A stretch of DNA of 64,000 nt from Kosakonia quasisacchari (lineage in GTDB: Bacteria; Pseudomonadota; Gammaproteobacteria; Enterobacterales; Enterobacteriaceae), in contig NZ_SJOP01000017.1 of the NCBI RefSeq assembly GCF_004331415.1, positions 1-64,000 on the forward strand, given 5' to 3'. The notes under the pieces are model-generated. The model saw only the letters and a list, made by a program, of their open reading frames with translations. It did not search any database and had not been told where the DNA came from. Below are positions 42,008-51,009 of this stretch, piece by piece (position 1 is the stretch's first letter; each line of letters begins with the position of its first letter). The position numbers and the translations under genes are program-made.

Positions 42008-43219
42008 TTATGCTTTCTGTGCCGCTTGCTGGAGTTGACGGGCGTCAAACAGACGAATCAGCAGAGCAATCAGACCGGAAACCGTTGCCAGCACCACCAC
42101 ACCCTGCCATGACGCGACGGAGTAAAGTTTGCTGCCCAGCGCAGAGCCCAGCGCCATGCCGATGAACACACCAGTAAATAACAATGCATTCAAACGACCA
42201 CGGGCTTGCGGTTCAAGACCGTACACCAGGTTCTGGTGCGCCACCAGGCTGGATTGCAGACCCAGGTCGAAGCCCACGGCCGAAAGGGCAATCAGTGCCA
42301 GTTGACCATGCGGTGGCAGTACCGGCAGCAGGAACATCAGGGCGAAAGAGATTGTCACCAGACCTGCGCCTATCTGTGTGACTTTTTCCGCGCCAACTTT
42401 ATCTGCTAACCCACCTGCCAGCGGTGCGGCTAACGCACCCGCCGCACCGGCGATACCGAAACTCCCCGCGACCGCACTGCCTAATTGATATTTTTCCAGC
42501 AGCATCAACGCAAGGGTTGACCAGAAAGCGCTAAAAGCAATGGATAAAAAGCCCTGGGCGAAAGCGGCGCGGCGCAGTGCCGGATAGCGTTTCCACAGAT
42601 GCGCCATTGATTTCATCAGCGCCGGGTAGCTCAGCGTAGAGTGCGTCGCGAAGCGCGGCAGCACCGACCACATCAGCACGCCAATCAGCGCAATGCTGAC
42701 TGCGGCAAGCTGATACATGATACGCCAGCCGAATGCCGCGCCGACAAAGCCGCTGACGGTACGGGAAAGCAGAATACCGAGCAGTAAACCGGTCATCACC
42801 GTGCCAACCATTTTCCCTTGTTTGCCTTCCGGCGCGAGGATTGCCGCCGCCGGGACAATATCCTGCGCCATAGTCGCGGCCATTCCCAGTAACAGGCTGA
42901 CGATCAGCAATGAAGGCAGATGGCTGGTCAGGCTACAAGCCAGTAACAGCAGCGCAAGCGCAGCGCTTTTAAACAGGATCAGACGGCGGCGGTCGTGACG
43001 GTCGCCCAGCGGCAGCAGGAACAAAATACCCAGCGCATAACCGGCCTGTGTGAGTGTCGGAACCAGCCCCATACCGTTGACAGTTAAGTGCAGGTCGCTG
43101 CCCATTAATGGCAGCAGCGGTTGTGAATAGTAGATAGCCGCGACGCTGAATCCGGCGCCGAGCGCGAGGGCAAAAATGACCCAGCCAACAACATCTGACG
43201 AAAGAGAATGACGGTTCAT
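42008..43219 (-). CDS. MFS transporter, DHA1-like exporter
   Basis: 403 residues with about twelve hydrophobic helices. Motif A reads GDRHDRRRLILFKS after helix 2, and the sequence resembles 12-helix DHA1-type drug or metabolite exporters. I do not recognise a specific named orthologue, and the substrate is unknown. It is not present between flgL and rne in E. coli K-12, so it is an accessory insertion. A LysR-type regulator is transcribed divergently, the classic layout for an inducer-controlled exporter. Codon use looks like its neighbours, so any transfer is not recent. Confidence 0.85.
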   Translation of the reverse strand: MNRHSLSSDVVGWVIFALALGAGFSVAAIYYSQPLLPLMGSDLHLTVNGMGLVPTLTQAGYALGILFLLPLGDRHDRRRLILFKSAALALLLLACSLTSHLPSLLIVSLLLGMAATMAQDIVPAAAILAPEGKQGKMVGTVMTGLLLGILLSRTVSGFVGAAFGWRIMYQLAAVSIALIGVLMWSVLPRFATHSTLSYPALMKSMAHLWKRYPALRRAAFAQGFLSIAFSAFWSTLALMLLEKYQLGSAVAGSFGIAGAAGALAAPLAGGLADKVGAEKVTQIGAGLVTISFALMFLLPVLPPHGQLALIALSAVGFDLGLQSSLVAHQNLVYGLEPQARGRLNALLFTGVFIGMALGSALGSKLYSVASWQGVVVLATVSGLIALLIRLFDARQLQQAAQKA

Positions 43220-43315
43220 AATAAGTTTCCCAGAAACGTTTGGTGTGAATAACGAAGTGAGGTCATTTTTACGCAGCAGAGCATGGCGCGGTAGCCAGCG
43301 GAGTGGTAAAACGGT

Positions 43316-43332
43316 TATACGTGAAACGTATA
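43316..43332. promoter_or_regulatory. Palindrome in the MFS-LysR intergenic region
   Basis: TATACGT-GAA-ACGTATA is a perfect 7-3-7 inverted repeat and contains a T-N11-A core, the form recognised by LysR-type regulators. It lies between the divergent genes, just upstream of the LysR start, a position suited to autorepression and to control of the exporter. Confidence 0.65.
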
Positions 43333-43344
43333 GGTAAAATAATA

Positions 43345-44283
43345 ATGAAGCGACAAGAGCGTATAGATAGGGTGGATTTGATGCGGACGTATATCCGTAT
43401 CGTTGAGGCCGGATCGTTGTCGGCGGCGGCGCGCCAGCTGGACACGACGCAGGCGACGGTCAGCCGACGTTTGCAGTCGCTGGAGTCGCTGCTTGGCGTT
43501 AAGTTGCTACTGCGCACCACTCATGCGATGAAGCTGACGGATGATGGTGAGCGCTGCTACCAGCATGCAAAGCGCGTTGCGGATGCCTGGGTGGCGCTGG
43601 AAGATGAATTGAGCCAGTCCGATGATGAGCCGGTAGGGATTTTGCGCGTGCGCGCGCCGCATGCCTTTGGTCAGGAACAACTGCTCGGTCCGCTGACTCA
43701 GTTTCTTGAACGTCACCCACAACTCTCCGTTGAATGGATGCTCAATGACAAGAATGTCGACTTTCTCAGTGCCAATATCGATTGCGCCATTCGCGTTGGG
43801 GCAGAAGTAGATCCGGCAACGGTGTCGGTACTGCTGGCAGAAGTGCCCAGATGTATGGTGGCGTCACCGGCGTTGCTGGCGCGTTTTCCCGCTGTCGAAA
43901 CGCCGCAGCAGCTCTCAGCGCTGCCATGGATTGCGCTCAGCACTTTCTATCAGCATGAAATTCATCTTAGCCACCTGCAAAGCGGCGATACGGAGCAGGT
44001 GGCGATTGCGCCACGGCTTTATACCGACAGCCTGTATGCGGCCCGTAATACCGCCATTGGCGGGCTTGGCGTGACGCTGATTTCCAGTTGGGCGGTGGAA
44101 GAGGAGCTGATCAATGGAAAACTGATAGCGCTGTTGCCGCAGTGGCAGGCCGCTCCGCTACCGGTTCACCTGGTTTATCCGTGGGCACGTTATTATCCCG
44201 CGCGGTTGCGTAAATTTTTACAACTGATGCGTGAAGTGATGCCGGGACTTGGCGGTATGCGCCATCCGGTGCGACAGGCATAA
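43345..44283 (+). CDS. LysR-family transcriptional regulator
   Basis: 312 residues. An N-terminal winged helix-turn-helix (YIRIVEAGSLSAAARQLD, then TTQATVSRRLQSLESLLG) is followed by a periplasmic-binding-protein-like effector domain of about 200 residues. Start is uncertain: GTG 43303 would place the operator-like palindrome inside the gene; ATG 43345 keeps the full first helix; ATG 43381 has the best ribosome site (AGGGTGG) but clips it. I choose 43345. The divergent MFS exporter is the likely target. The inducer is unknown. Confidence 0.85.
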   Translation: MKRQERIDRVDLMRTYIRIVEAGSLSAAARQLDTTQATVSRRLQSLESLLGVKLLLRTTHAMKLTDDGERCYQHAKRVADAWVALEDELSQSDDEPVGILRVRAPHAFGQEQLLGPLTQFLERHPQLSVEWMLNDKNVDFLSANIDCAIRVGAEVDPATVSVLLAEVPRCMVASPALLARFPAVETPQQLSALPWIALSTFYQHEIHLSHLQSGDTEQVAIAPRLYTDSLYAARNTAIGGLGVTLISSWAVEEELINGKLIALLPQWQAAPLPVHLVYPWARYYPARLRKFLQLMREVMPGLGGMRHPVRQA

Positions 44284-44310
44284 AAAAGCCGACCCGAGGG
44301 TCGGCTTTTT
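44284..44310. terminator. Bidirectional terminator between LysR gene and rne
   Basis: An AAAAGCCGACC / GGTCGGCTTTT stem flanked by A's and T's can stop transcription from the LysR gene and from the convergent rne gene. Confidence 0.9.
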
Positions 44311-44322
44311 ACTGCCAGTGAA

Positions 44323-47300
44323 TTACTCAGCAGATGGCGGTTTCGTCGCCGGTGCAGTCGCTGCGTGGGTGGCGCTGTGACCACCTGCAGAACCTTTTCC
44401 GTCAAAGACGAAATCCGGGCGTACCCAGTCACTGTGACGCGGCGCTTCCGGCACATAGGCAGGCGCTGGCGCTTTGGTCATCGGCGCACTAGCCACTTTG
44501 TTTGCTGCTGGAGCAACCCGCGCAACCACCGGTGCTTTCTCCGGCTCGGCAACGACTGGCGCAGACGCGGCTTCGGCAACTTCCTGTACAGTTTCAGGAG
44601 CTGGTGTTTCTGCAACTGGTGTGACTTCCTGCTGCGCCGGTTCGGCTTCTGCTGCCACTTCCTGCGCAACGGTGCGGTCTGCTTCGGCAATCAGTTGCGG
44701 TTGTTCGTCCACCGGCGCGTCGATGACTTCCGGATGGGTGGTTTCAACGGCAACCGTCTGCGGCGCTTCAACCGAGGCTTGTGGTTCAACCACTACTGGC
44801 TCGGCATTTTCAACCGTTGCCTGCGGTTCAATAACTTCCGCTTGCGGATGTGCAACCAATTGCGCTTCAGCAATAGCCGGAGCGATATCCTGCTCAGGGG
44901 CGGTATTGTTTTCAGCGGCCATCTCATGAGTCTGCTGGAGATCGTGCTGCTCTTCCTGGTAGCGCGGAACCGGGTAACGGATCCACACTTTACCGGACGC
45001 CATTTCCGGTGACGCACAAGCTATGGTCAACGGCATTGCAGATTGGAGCGGGTAGCGCTCATCACGGTAGCGACGGCGACGCTGACCACTCACGCGCAGG
45101 TGGCGCGGGGAGCGGCGCGAACGGCGCGGCATCGCGTTGTCACGCGCGTCAGCGTTTTCATCGTGTTCCTGTACCGGTGCGGTTTCTACCACCGCTGGCA
45201 GATCGACTTTCGCCAGTTGCGTGTTTTGCTCTGCGGCGTCTTGTACGGTTGCCTCTTCAACGCGGTTTTCTGCGCTGTTGTCACCGCCAATACGCACTTT
45301 CTGGCTGAGTTGACGCTGTTTACGACGCGGCATCACCTGTACGCGCTCTTCCTGTTCCGCCTCCTGAACAGGTTGCTCATCACGGTTCAGCTCTTTTACA
45401 TCCTGCTGCGCCTGGCGTTTATCATCGTTACGACGACGGTTGCGCTCACGGCGAGGTTGCTGCTGCTCGTCACGAGATTTCGCTTTTTCTGTTTCATCGA
45501 CAACGACTGGCTGACGAGATTCACGGGCTTCGGCGTTCTGCGGTGATTTCTCGCGGCGGTTACGACGATTCTCTTCGCGACCTTCGCGGTTATCACGGCC
45601 TTCGCGCGCCTCATTGCCTTCGCTACGGTTATCACGGCGGTCATTACGATCCCGACGGTTGCCCTGGCGTGGCTTACGGCGATCCTGCTGACGCTCTTGC
45701 TTCTCATCTTTTTTCTCTTCTTTCACTTCAACCGGCGCCGGGGTAGCCTCACCCGCGAACAAACCTTTCAGTGCAGAGAAGAAACGGCCAAGCAAGCCTG
45801 GTTCGGCTGCAGGTGTTGCGGCAGGTTGCGCTTGGCTCGGTGCTGCGGCTGGCGCTTGTGGTGCTGGCGGAACGTCCGGCATAACGAAGGTGGCCAACGC
45901 AGGTTGTTCAGGTAACTTACGTTCGGCGTGCTCTTCTTCAGACGGCATTGCCATCTCTTCTTCATGCAGTTTCGGCAGCAGATAGCTCAGCGTTGGTGTC
46001 TCTTCGCCTTTACGCACGCGCAGTACGGAGTAGTGCGGCGTTTCCATCTGGTCGTTTGGTACGATCACGCAGCGTACGCCGCCCTGACGAGCTTCGATAG
46101 CGCTTACCGCGGCACGTTTTTCATTCAGCAGGTATGAAGCGACCGGAACCGGCACAATCGCATGCACTTCCTGAGTGTTTTCTTTCAGCGCTTCTTCTTC
46201 AATCAGACGCAGAATAGACAGCGACAGGGATTCGTTATCACGAACGGTGCCGGTGCCGCTACAACGCGGGCAGACATGATGGCTGGACTCACCCAACGAC
46301 GGGCTCAGACGCTGGCGGGACATCTCCAGCAGGCCGAAGCGGGAAATATGGCTGATCTGAATACGCGCACGATCCTGGCGCACCGCTTCACGCAGGCGGT
46401 TTTCCACCGCGCGCTGGTGGCGTACCGGAGTCATATCAATAAAGTCGATAACGATCAGGCCGCCAAGGTCACGCAGACGCAACTGGCGAGCGATCTCATC
46501 TGCCGCTTCCAGGTTCGTGTTAAAGGCGGTTTCTTCAATATCACCACCGCGCGTTGCGCGTGCGGAGTTGATATCAATAGCGGTCAACGCTTCGGTGGTA
46601 TCAATAACGATAGAGCCACCGGATGGCAGACGGACTTCACGCTGGAAAGCGGATTCAATCTGCGACTCAATCTGGTAATGACTGAACAGCGGGATTTCCC
46701 CAGTGTACAGTTTAATTTTGCTGCTGAAATCCGGACGACCCAGCGCGGAGATGTGCTGGCGAGCCAGCTCAAGCACTTTCGGGTTATCGATGAGGATTTC
46801 GCCGATATCCTGACGCAGATAGTCACGGAAGGCGCGCACAACTACGTTGCTTTCCTGATGAATCAAGAATGGAGCAGGGCGGCTTTCAGCGGCTTTCTGG
46901 ATAGCTTCCCAGTGTTTCAGACGGAAGCTCAAATCCCACTGCAGCGCTTCGGCGGATTTACCCACGCCTGCGGTGCGTACGATAAGGCCCATACCATCCG
47001 GTAATTCCAGGCTGGAGAGCGCCTCTTTTAGCTCGGTGCGATCGTCGCCTTCAATACGACGAGAAATGCCGCCCGCGCGCGGGTTGTTCGGCATCAGCAC
47101 CAGGTAGCTACCCGCAAGGCTGATAAAGGTGGTCAGTGCCGCGCCTTTGTTGCCACGCTCTTCTTTATCAATCTGAACGATGACTTCCTGACCTTCACGC
47201 AGCACGTCTTTGATGTTCGGACGTCCATGCGCATTGTAATTAGCAGGGAAGTATTCGCGGGCGATCTCTTTGAGGGGGAGGAAACCGTGACGCTCGGCAC

Positions 47301-47481
47301 CGTAATCAACGAATGCGGCTTCAAGGCTGGGTTCAATGCGGGTGATTTTACCTTTGTAGATGTTCGCTTTTTTCTGCTCGTGTCCTGGGCTTTCGATATC
47401 CAGGTCGTACAGGCGTTGTCCATCAACAAGTGCGACACGCAACTCTTCTTGCTGAGTTGCGTTGATTAACATTCTTTTCAT
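44323..47481 (-). CDS. rne: Ribonuclease E
   Basis: 1052 residues, the essential endoribonuclease that starts mRNA decay, processes 9S rRNA and tRNAs and scaffolds the degradosome. The S1 domain lies at residues 35-125. Catalytic Asp303 and Asp346 are in place (AIDINSARA, VIDFIDM), and the Zn-link is CPRC (Cys404, Cys407). The membrane-anchoring amphipathic helix is LLGRFFSALKGLFAG, near residue 570. Arg-rich RNA-binding stretches follow, then the RhlB/enolase region and the conserved C-terminal APRHSDWVRPDF, where PNPase binds. A long autoregulatory leader lies upstream. Confidence 0.96.
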   Translation of the reverse strand: MKRMLINATQQEELRVALVDGQRLYDLDIESPGHEQKKANIYKGKITRIEPSLEAAFVDYGAERHGFLPLKEIAREYFPANYNAHGRPNIKDVLREGQEVIVQIDKEERGNKGAALTTFISLAGSYLVLMPNNPRAGGISRRIEGDDRTELKEALSSLELPDGMGLIVRTAGVGKSAEALQWDLSFRLKHWEAIQKAAESRPAPFLIHQESNVVVRAFRDYLRQDIGEILIDNPKVLELARQHISALGRPDFSSKIKLYTGEIPLFSHYQIESQIESAFQREVRLPSGGSIVIDTTEALTAIDINSARATRGGDIEETAFNTNLEAADEIARQLRLRDLGGLIVIDFIDMTPVRHQRAVENRLREAVRQDRARIQISHISRFGLLEMSRQRLSPSLGESSHHVCPRCSGTGTVRDNESLSLSILRLIEEEALKENTQEVHAIVPVPVASYLLNEKRAAVSAIEARQGGVRCVIVPNDQMETPHYSVLRVRKGEETPTLSYLLPKLHEEEMAMPSEEEHAERKLPEQPALATFVMPDVPPAPQAPAAAPSQAQPAATPAAEPGLLGRFFSALKGLFAGEATPAPVEVKEEKKDEKQERQQDRRKPRQGNRRDRNDRRDNRSEGNEAREGRDNREGREENRRNRREKSPQNAEARESRQPVVVDETEKAKSRDEQQQPRRERNRRRNDDKRQAQQDVKELNRDEQPVQEAEQEERVQVMPRRKQRQLSQKVRIGGDNSAENRVEEATVQDAAEQNTQLAKVDLPAVVETAPVQEHDENADARDNAMPRRSRRSPRHLRVSGQRRRRYRDERYPLQSAMPLTIACASPEMASGKVWIRYPVPRYQEEQHDLQQTHEMAAENNTAPEQDIAPAIAEAQLVAHPQAEVIEPQATVENAEPVVVEPQASVEAPQTVAVETTHPEVIDAPVDEQPQLIAEADRTVAQEVAAEAEPAQQEVTPVAETPAPETVQEVAEAASAPVVAEPEKAPVVARVAPAANKVASAPMTKAPAPAYVPEAPRHSDWVRPDFVFDGKGSAGGHSATHAATAPATKPPSAE

Positions 47482-48051
47482 CGTAACTTACTCATTATTC
47501 TTACATTGACGACTAAGCTGCGGGCAAGATAACGCCTTTCCGGGGGAGAACCGATGGCCTCGAGACTATTTGCGTCGCCAACCTCACGGTTGTCGCTCGC
47601 TAAAGAGGCGCAGTGTGTCGGTTGCCTGTGTTTCCTGTGGAAAACACAGCGCAATTATCAGGGGAACAGCCTGGGAAAAACTCTCCAGAGAAGATTCCAT
47701 CTACCGGTAAGGACTGCAACCCGCAGCCCGCTAACTGCCTGAAAGTTCAATACGTCTTACGCCATTGCTGCGTGTATGATCGGACAGGCAAAACTGGTCA
47801 TTCCGCTCATTTACTTGTTTTAACAAGATTCAACACGGAAAACCGCAACATTATTCCCTGCGAACCCTGTTATAGCAAGCTGACTTTTACCATTTATCAC
47901 CCGGTTACTCACAGTTTTTTCACCTTTGCCCGGAGATTGGTTTAATAACCGCCGAATCAACTGTGTAAAACGAAGTTACCGAGTCAATTGTAAATATAAG
48001 CATAGAAAAATGAGTGGCGCTAATTAGCGTGGCTATTTAGAATCGCCTCCC
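47482..48051. promoter_or_regulatory. rne leader and divergent rne-rluC promoter region
   Basis: 570 bases separate rne from divergent rluC. In E. coli rne has a leader of about 360 bases whose stem-loops are bound by RNase E itself, so the enzyme limits its own mRNA. The same side here holds several hairpins, one with an 8-bp stem (CTGTGTTT / AAACACAG, 47626-47649). Short open frames in this region are not supported as genes. The rluC promoter should lie at the right-hand end. Confidence 0.75.
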
Positions 48052-49005
48052 ATGAAAACTGAGACACCATCCGTAAAATTTGTTGCTATTACCGCTGATG
48101 AAGCGGGGCAACGTATCGATAATTTTTTGCGTACCCAGCTCAAAGGGGTACCTAAAAGCATGATTTACCGCATCCTGCGCAAGGGTGAAGTGCGGGTGAA
48201 TAAAAAACGCGTGAAACCGGAATATAAACTGGAAGCAGGGGATGAAATCCGTATTCCGCCGGTACGCGTGGCAGAAAAAGAAGAAGAGGCGGTTTCTCCG
48301 CATTTACAAAAAGTTGCTCAGCTAACCGACGTCATTCTCTATGAAGATGATCATATCCTGGTACTGAACAAACCCTCGGGTACGGCAGTACATGGCGGTA
48401 GTGGGCTGAGCTTTGGCGTGATTGAAGGTTTGCGTGCTTTGCGCCCGGAAGCCCGTTTCCTTGAGCTGGTTCACCGTTTAGATCGTGATACTTCCGGCGT
48501 TTTGCTGGTGGCCAAAAAACGTTCCGCGCTGCGTTCGCTGCATGAGCAATTACGCGGTAAAGATATGCAGAAGGATTATCTGGCGCTGGTCCGCGGCCAG
48601 TGGCAGTCGCATGTAAAAGTGGTGCAGGCACCTTTGCTGAAAAATATTCTGCAAAGCGGCGAGCGGATAGTGCGGGTTAATAGCGAAGGCAAGCCTTCGG
48701 AAACGCGTTTTAAAGTTGAAGAGCGCTACGAATTCGCTACCCTTATGCGATGTAGCCCGGTGACCGGGCGAACGCATCAGATTCGTGTACATACTCAGCA
48801 TGCTGGTCACCCAATTGCTTTTGACGATCGTTATGGCGATCGCGACTTTGATAAGCAACTGGCGTCGACCGGGCTGTCGCGTCTGTTTCTGCACGCGGCG
48901 GCACTCAAGTTCACGCATCCCCATACGGGCGAGACCATGCGTATAGAAGCGCCGCTTGATGAGGCACTCAAACGCTGTTTACAAGTATTACGCAACGCTA
49001 AATAA
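48052..49005 (+). CDS. rluC: 23S rRNA pseudouridine synthase RluC
   Basis: 317 residues. RluC makes pseudouridines 955, 2504 and 2580 in 23S rRNA. The N-terminal S4 RNA-binding domain (RIDNFLRTQLKGVPKSMIYR, residues 22-41) precedes the RluA-type catalytic domain with HRLDRDTSGVLLVAK, which contains the catalytic aspartate. GRTHQIRVH is a second family motif. The start ATG has a poor ribosome site, but the N-terminus MKTETPSVKF matches homologues. It is divergent from rne as in E. coli. Confidence 0.95.
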   Translation: MKTETPSVKFVAITADEAGQRIDNFLRTQLKGVPKSMIYRILRKGEVRVNKKRVKPEYKLEAGDEIRIPPVRVAEKEEEAVSPHLQKVAQLTDVILYEDDHILVLNKPSGTAVHGGSGLSFGVIEGLRALRPEARFLELVHRLDRDTSGVLLVAKKRSALRSLHEQLRGKDMQKDYLALVRGQWQSHVKVVQAPLLKNILQSGERIVRVNSEGKPSETRFKVEERYEFATLMRCSPVTGRTHQIRVHTQHAGHPIAFDDRYGDRDFDKQLASTGLSRLFLHAAALKFTHPHTGETMRIEAPLDEALKRCLQVLRNAK

Positions 49006-49008
49006 TCT

Positions 49009-49035
49009 TTTCCCCCTCGCATCTGGGAGGGGGAA
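49009..49035. terminator. GC-rich hairpin between rluC and the hydrolase gene
   Basis: TTTCCCCCTC and GAGGGGGAAA form a perfect 10-bp stem between convergent genes. There is no T-run on either strand after the stem, so the termination role is uncertain. Confidence 0.45.
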
Positions 49036-49046
49036 AGCACAGTTAC

Positions 49047-50198
49047 TTACGGCTTCAGCCACCTGTCGAGCCACGGAAATACTTCGTTTTGCTGTTCCTG
49101 ATAAAAGACGTGCCCCAGCTCAGGCCAACTTTTCGTCACCAGTTTGTCGTCCGCCTGCTGTGAAGACCAAACCCGATGCACTTTGTCGAAAGCGTCTTTT
49201 ACCGCTTCTGCCGGGAAAAGCTTGTCTTTGCCACCGCTGAAAATCAGCATCGGCTTCGGTGCGGCAATGCTGGCAATATCCGGAATGTCCATGTGTGCAG
49301 GCAAACCGGGATGCAGCATATAAAAAGCAGACTGACCGCGTAACACGTTATTGCCGGGTTGCATCAGGCCGTTATAGGTTCCAAACCACGAAATAACTGC
49401 TGTCGCAGCGACTTTTTCGCTCAACGCCGCCAGTTGCCAGGCGCGAAAACCGCCCATTGAGAAACCCAACACGCCAACGCGTTTACTGTCCACACCCGCG
49501 TGCGCGGCGATAAAATCGACCGTGCGCATATCTTCATAGGCGACTTCGCCTGCCAGCGAGCGCCCCAGATTGAAGTAGTTGCTGGCCAGCGCCTGTTGCT
49601 GCTCATAAACCATCGGGCCACGGTCACCCCATCCGGGGCTGTCGATAGCGATAACCGCATAGCCACGGTTCGCCAGTTCATCGCCAATAAATTTCCCGCT
49701 GAAAAATTTGTCAGCCCACGCTTGCGCACTGGCGAGTTTCTCCGCATTACCCCAGGGGCGGATCAGCTTCTCTTTGCCGATATCAAATTTCGAGCCATGA
49801 TCGTGCAACAGAACGATAGCAGGGTGCGGGCCGGGTGTTTTCGGCATCAATAACAAGGCGGAAATGCGGTTATCATCCGTAATGTTCAGCGAAAGTTTTT
49901 CAGCGGTATAGCTGCCGCGATCTTCTTTGGCTATCGAGCGAGGGGAAAAGGATTTAGTGGCGTCTGGGGTGAGCAGGGCGCTGCGAAATAGCTGGCGGCT
50001 ATGCGATTGCCACTGGTGGAAATCTTTGAAGTTGCCTGATAACCACGAATCGGGATAGCGCATCTGCGCTTTCAGCGTTTGCCAGCTTGCCGGAAGATTG
50101 CCTTCAACAACGCCTTCGGTTTGCCACTCATCTTGCGCATAAACATTGGCAGACGCCAACAGTGCAAACATCAGTGGCAACGTACGTAAAATCTTCAT
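49047..50198 (-). CDS. Periplasmic alpha/beta-hydrolase (dienelactone hydrolase-like)
   Basis: 383 residues with a signal peptide ending near NVYAQ. The catalytic triad of the alpha/beta-hydrolase fold is visible: nucleophile Ser in GFSMGGFRAW, Asp in FSGGKDKLFP and His in LGHVFYQEQQ. The oxyanion region is HPAIVLLHDHGSKFD. It resembles secreted acetyl-xylan esterase or dienelactone hydrolase relatives; the substrate is unknown. E. coli K-12 has no gene between rluC and yceF, so it is an insertion. I start at ATG 50198 (AAGGAG upstream); a GTG one codon earlier is possible. Confidence 0.85.
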   Translation of the reverse strand: MKILRTLPLMFALLASANVYAQDEWQTEGVVEGNLPASWQTLKAQMRYPDSWLSGNFKDFHQWQSHSRQLFRSALLTPDATKSFSPRSIAKEDRGSYTAEKLSLNITDDNRISALLLMPKTPGPHPAIVLLHDHGSKFDIGKEKLIRPWGNAEKLASAQAWADKFFSGKFIGDELANRGYAVIAIDSPGWGDRGPMVYEQQQALASNYFNLGRSLAGEVAYEDMRTVDFIAAHAGVDSKRVGVLGFSMGGFRAWQLAALSEKVAATAVISWFGTYNGLMQPGNNVLRGQSAFYMLHPGLPAHMDIPDIASIAAPKPMLIFSGGKDKLFPAEAVKDAFDKVHRVWSSQQADDKLVTKSWPELGHVFYQEQQNEVFPWLDRWLKP

Positions 50199-50211
50199 CA
50201 CCTCTCCTTAA

Positions 50212-50230
50212 ATTAAAACGGTGTTTTAAT
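50212..50230. promoter_or_regulatory. Palindromic candidate operator upstream of the hydrolase gene
   Basis: ATTAAAAC-GGT-GTTTTAAT is a perfect 8-3-8 inverted repeat 14 bases before the hydrolase start. On the minus strand TAGACA, 17 bases, CAATAT is a candidate promoter whose start would fall inside the palindrome, so a bound protein would repress. No cognate regulator gene is adjacent. Confidence 0.6.
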
Positions 50231-50283
50231 ATTGGTGATGAATGTACTGTTTGTCTAAAAAAGAAACTGTGATCGCGAAAGCA

Positions 50284-50868
50284 TTAGCTTAACAAAGGGT
50301 TACAATGTTCACGCCGCAGCATCTGGCACAGCGCGATCAGCGGCAAACCGACCAACGTATTAGGATCGCGTCCTTCAAGCCGTTCAAACAGTGCAATACC
50401 TAATCCTTCGCTTTTGAAACTACCGGCACAATTCAATGGACGCTCTTTGCGAACATAGTCGTCGATTTCCTGTTCACTCAAGTGGCGAAAATGGACATCG
50501 AAGGGATCACATTCCGTTTGCAAATGACCGGTGGCGGAATTAAACAGCGCCAGGCCCGTATAAAAAGTCACAATATTGCCGCTGGCCTTCATTAATTGCT
50601 GGCGGGCGTTCTCTTCGGTGTGCGATTTCCCGGTAATTTCGCCGTCAAGCACGCACACCTGATCGGAACCAATAATCAAATGTTGAGGGTATTTTTGCGC
50701 CAGTGATTGTGCCTTTTCCTGCGCTAGTCTTAGCACTAAATGTCGAGGCGATTCGCCAGCATGCGGTGTTTCGTTTGTCTGCGGCGCGGCGCATTCGAAG
50801 GGTAAACCGATCTTATCGAGTAGAGCGCGGCGGTAGGGCGAAGTGGAAGCGAGAATAATTTGCGACAT
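50284..50868 (-). CDS. yceF: 7-methyl-GTP pyrophosphatase YceF (Maf family)
   Basis: 194 residues, a Maf-like nucleotide pyrophosphatase. E. coli YceF hydrolyses m7GTP, probably to keep modified nucleotides out of RNA. The N-terminal LASTSPYRRALLDKIGL holds the conserved Ser-Arg pair, and the Asp/Lys residues of IIGSDQVCVLDGEI and GKSHTEENA complete the active site. The C-terminal VGLPLIALCQMLR is also conserved. It is divergent from yceD over about 140 bases. Identification rests on YceF-type rather than YhdE-type residues around the active site. Confidence 0.93.
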   Translation of the reverse strand: MSQIILASTSPYRRALLDKIGLPFECAAPQTNETPHAGESPRHLVLRLAQEKAQSLAQKYPQHLIIGSDQVCVLDGEITGKSHTEENARQQLMKASGNIVTFYTGLALFNSATGHLQTECDPFDVHFRHLSEQEIDDYVRKERPLNCAGSFKSEGLGIALFERLEGRDPNTLVGLPLIALCQMLRREHCNPLLS

Positions 50869-51009
50869 ATTTTTTTCACCAAATATGGCTTAACAATGAC
50901 AGGCATTTTAAACTGTAGGCCGCAATGTGTGCGAATTATTGGCAAAAGGCAACCGCAGGCTGCCTTTTTCTTTGACTATATGACGTTACAAAGTTAATAT
51001 GCGCGCCCT

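Noticed and set aside
46162..47004. Open frame of 280 codons on the plus strand opposite rne
   Set aside because: It is antisense to the conserved catalytic half of RNase E, has no recognised domain or ribosome site, and is explained by the codon bias of rne.
47554..47945. Small plus-strand genes in the rne-rluC gap
   Set aside because: They lie in the rne leader region, overlap each other in different frames and have no homologue that I recognise.
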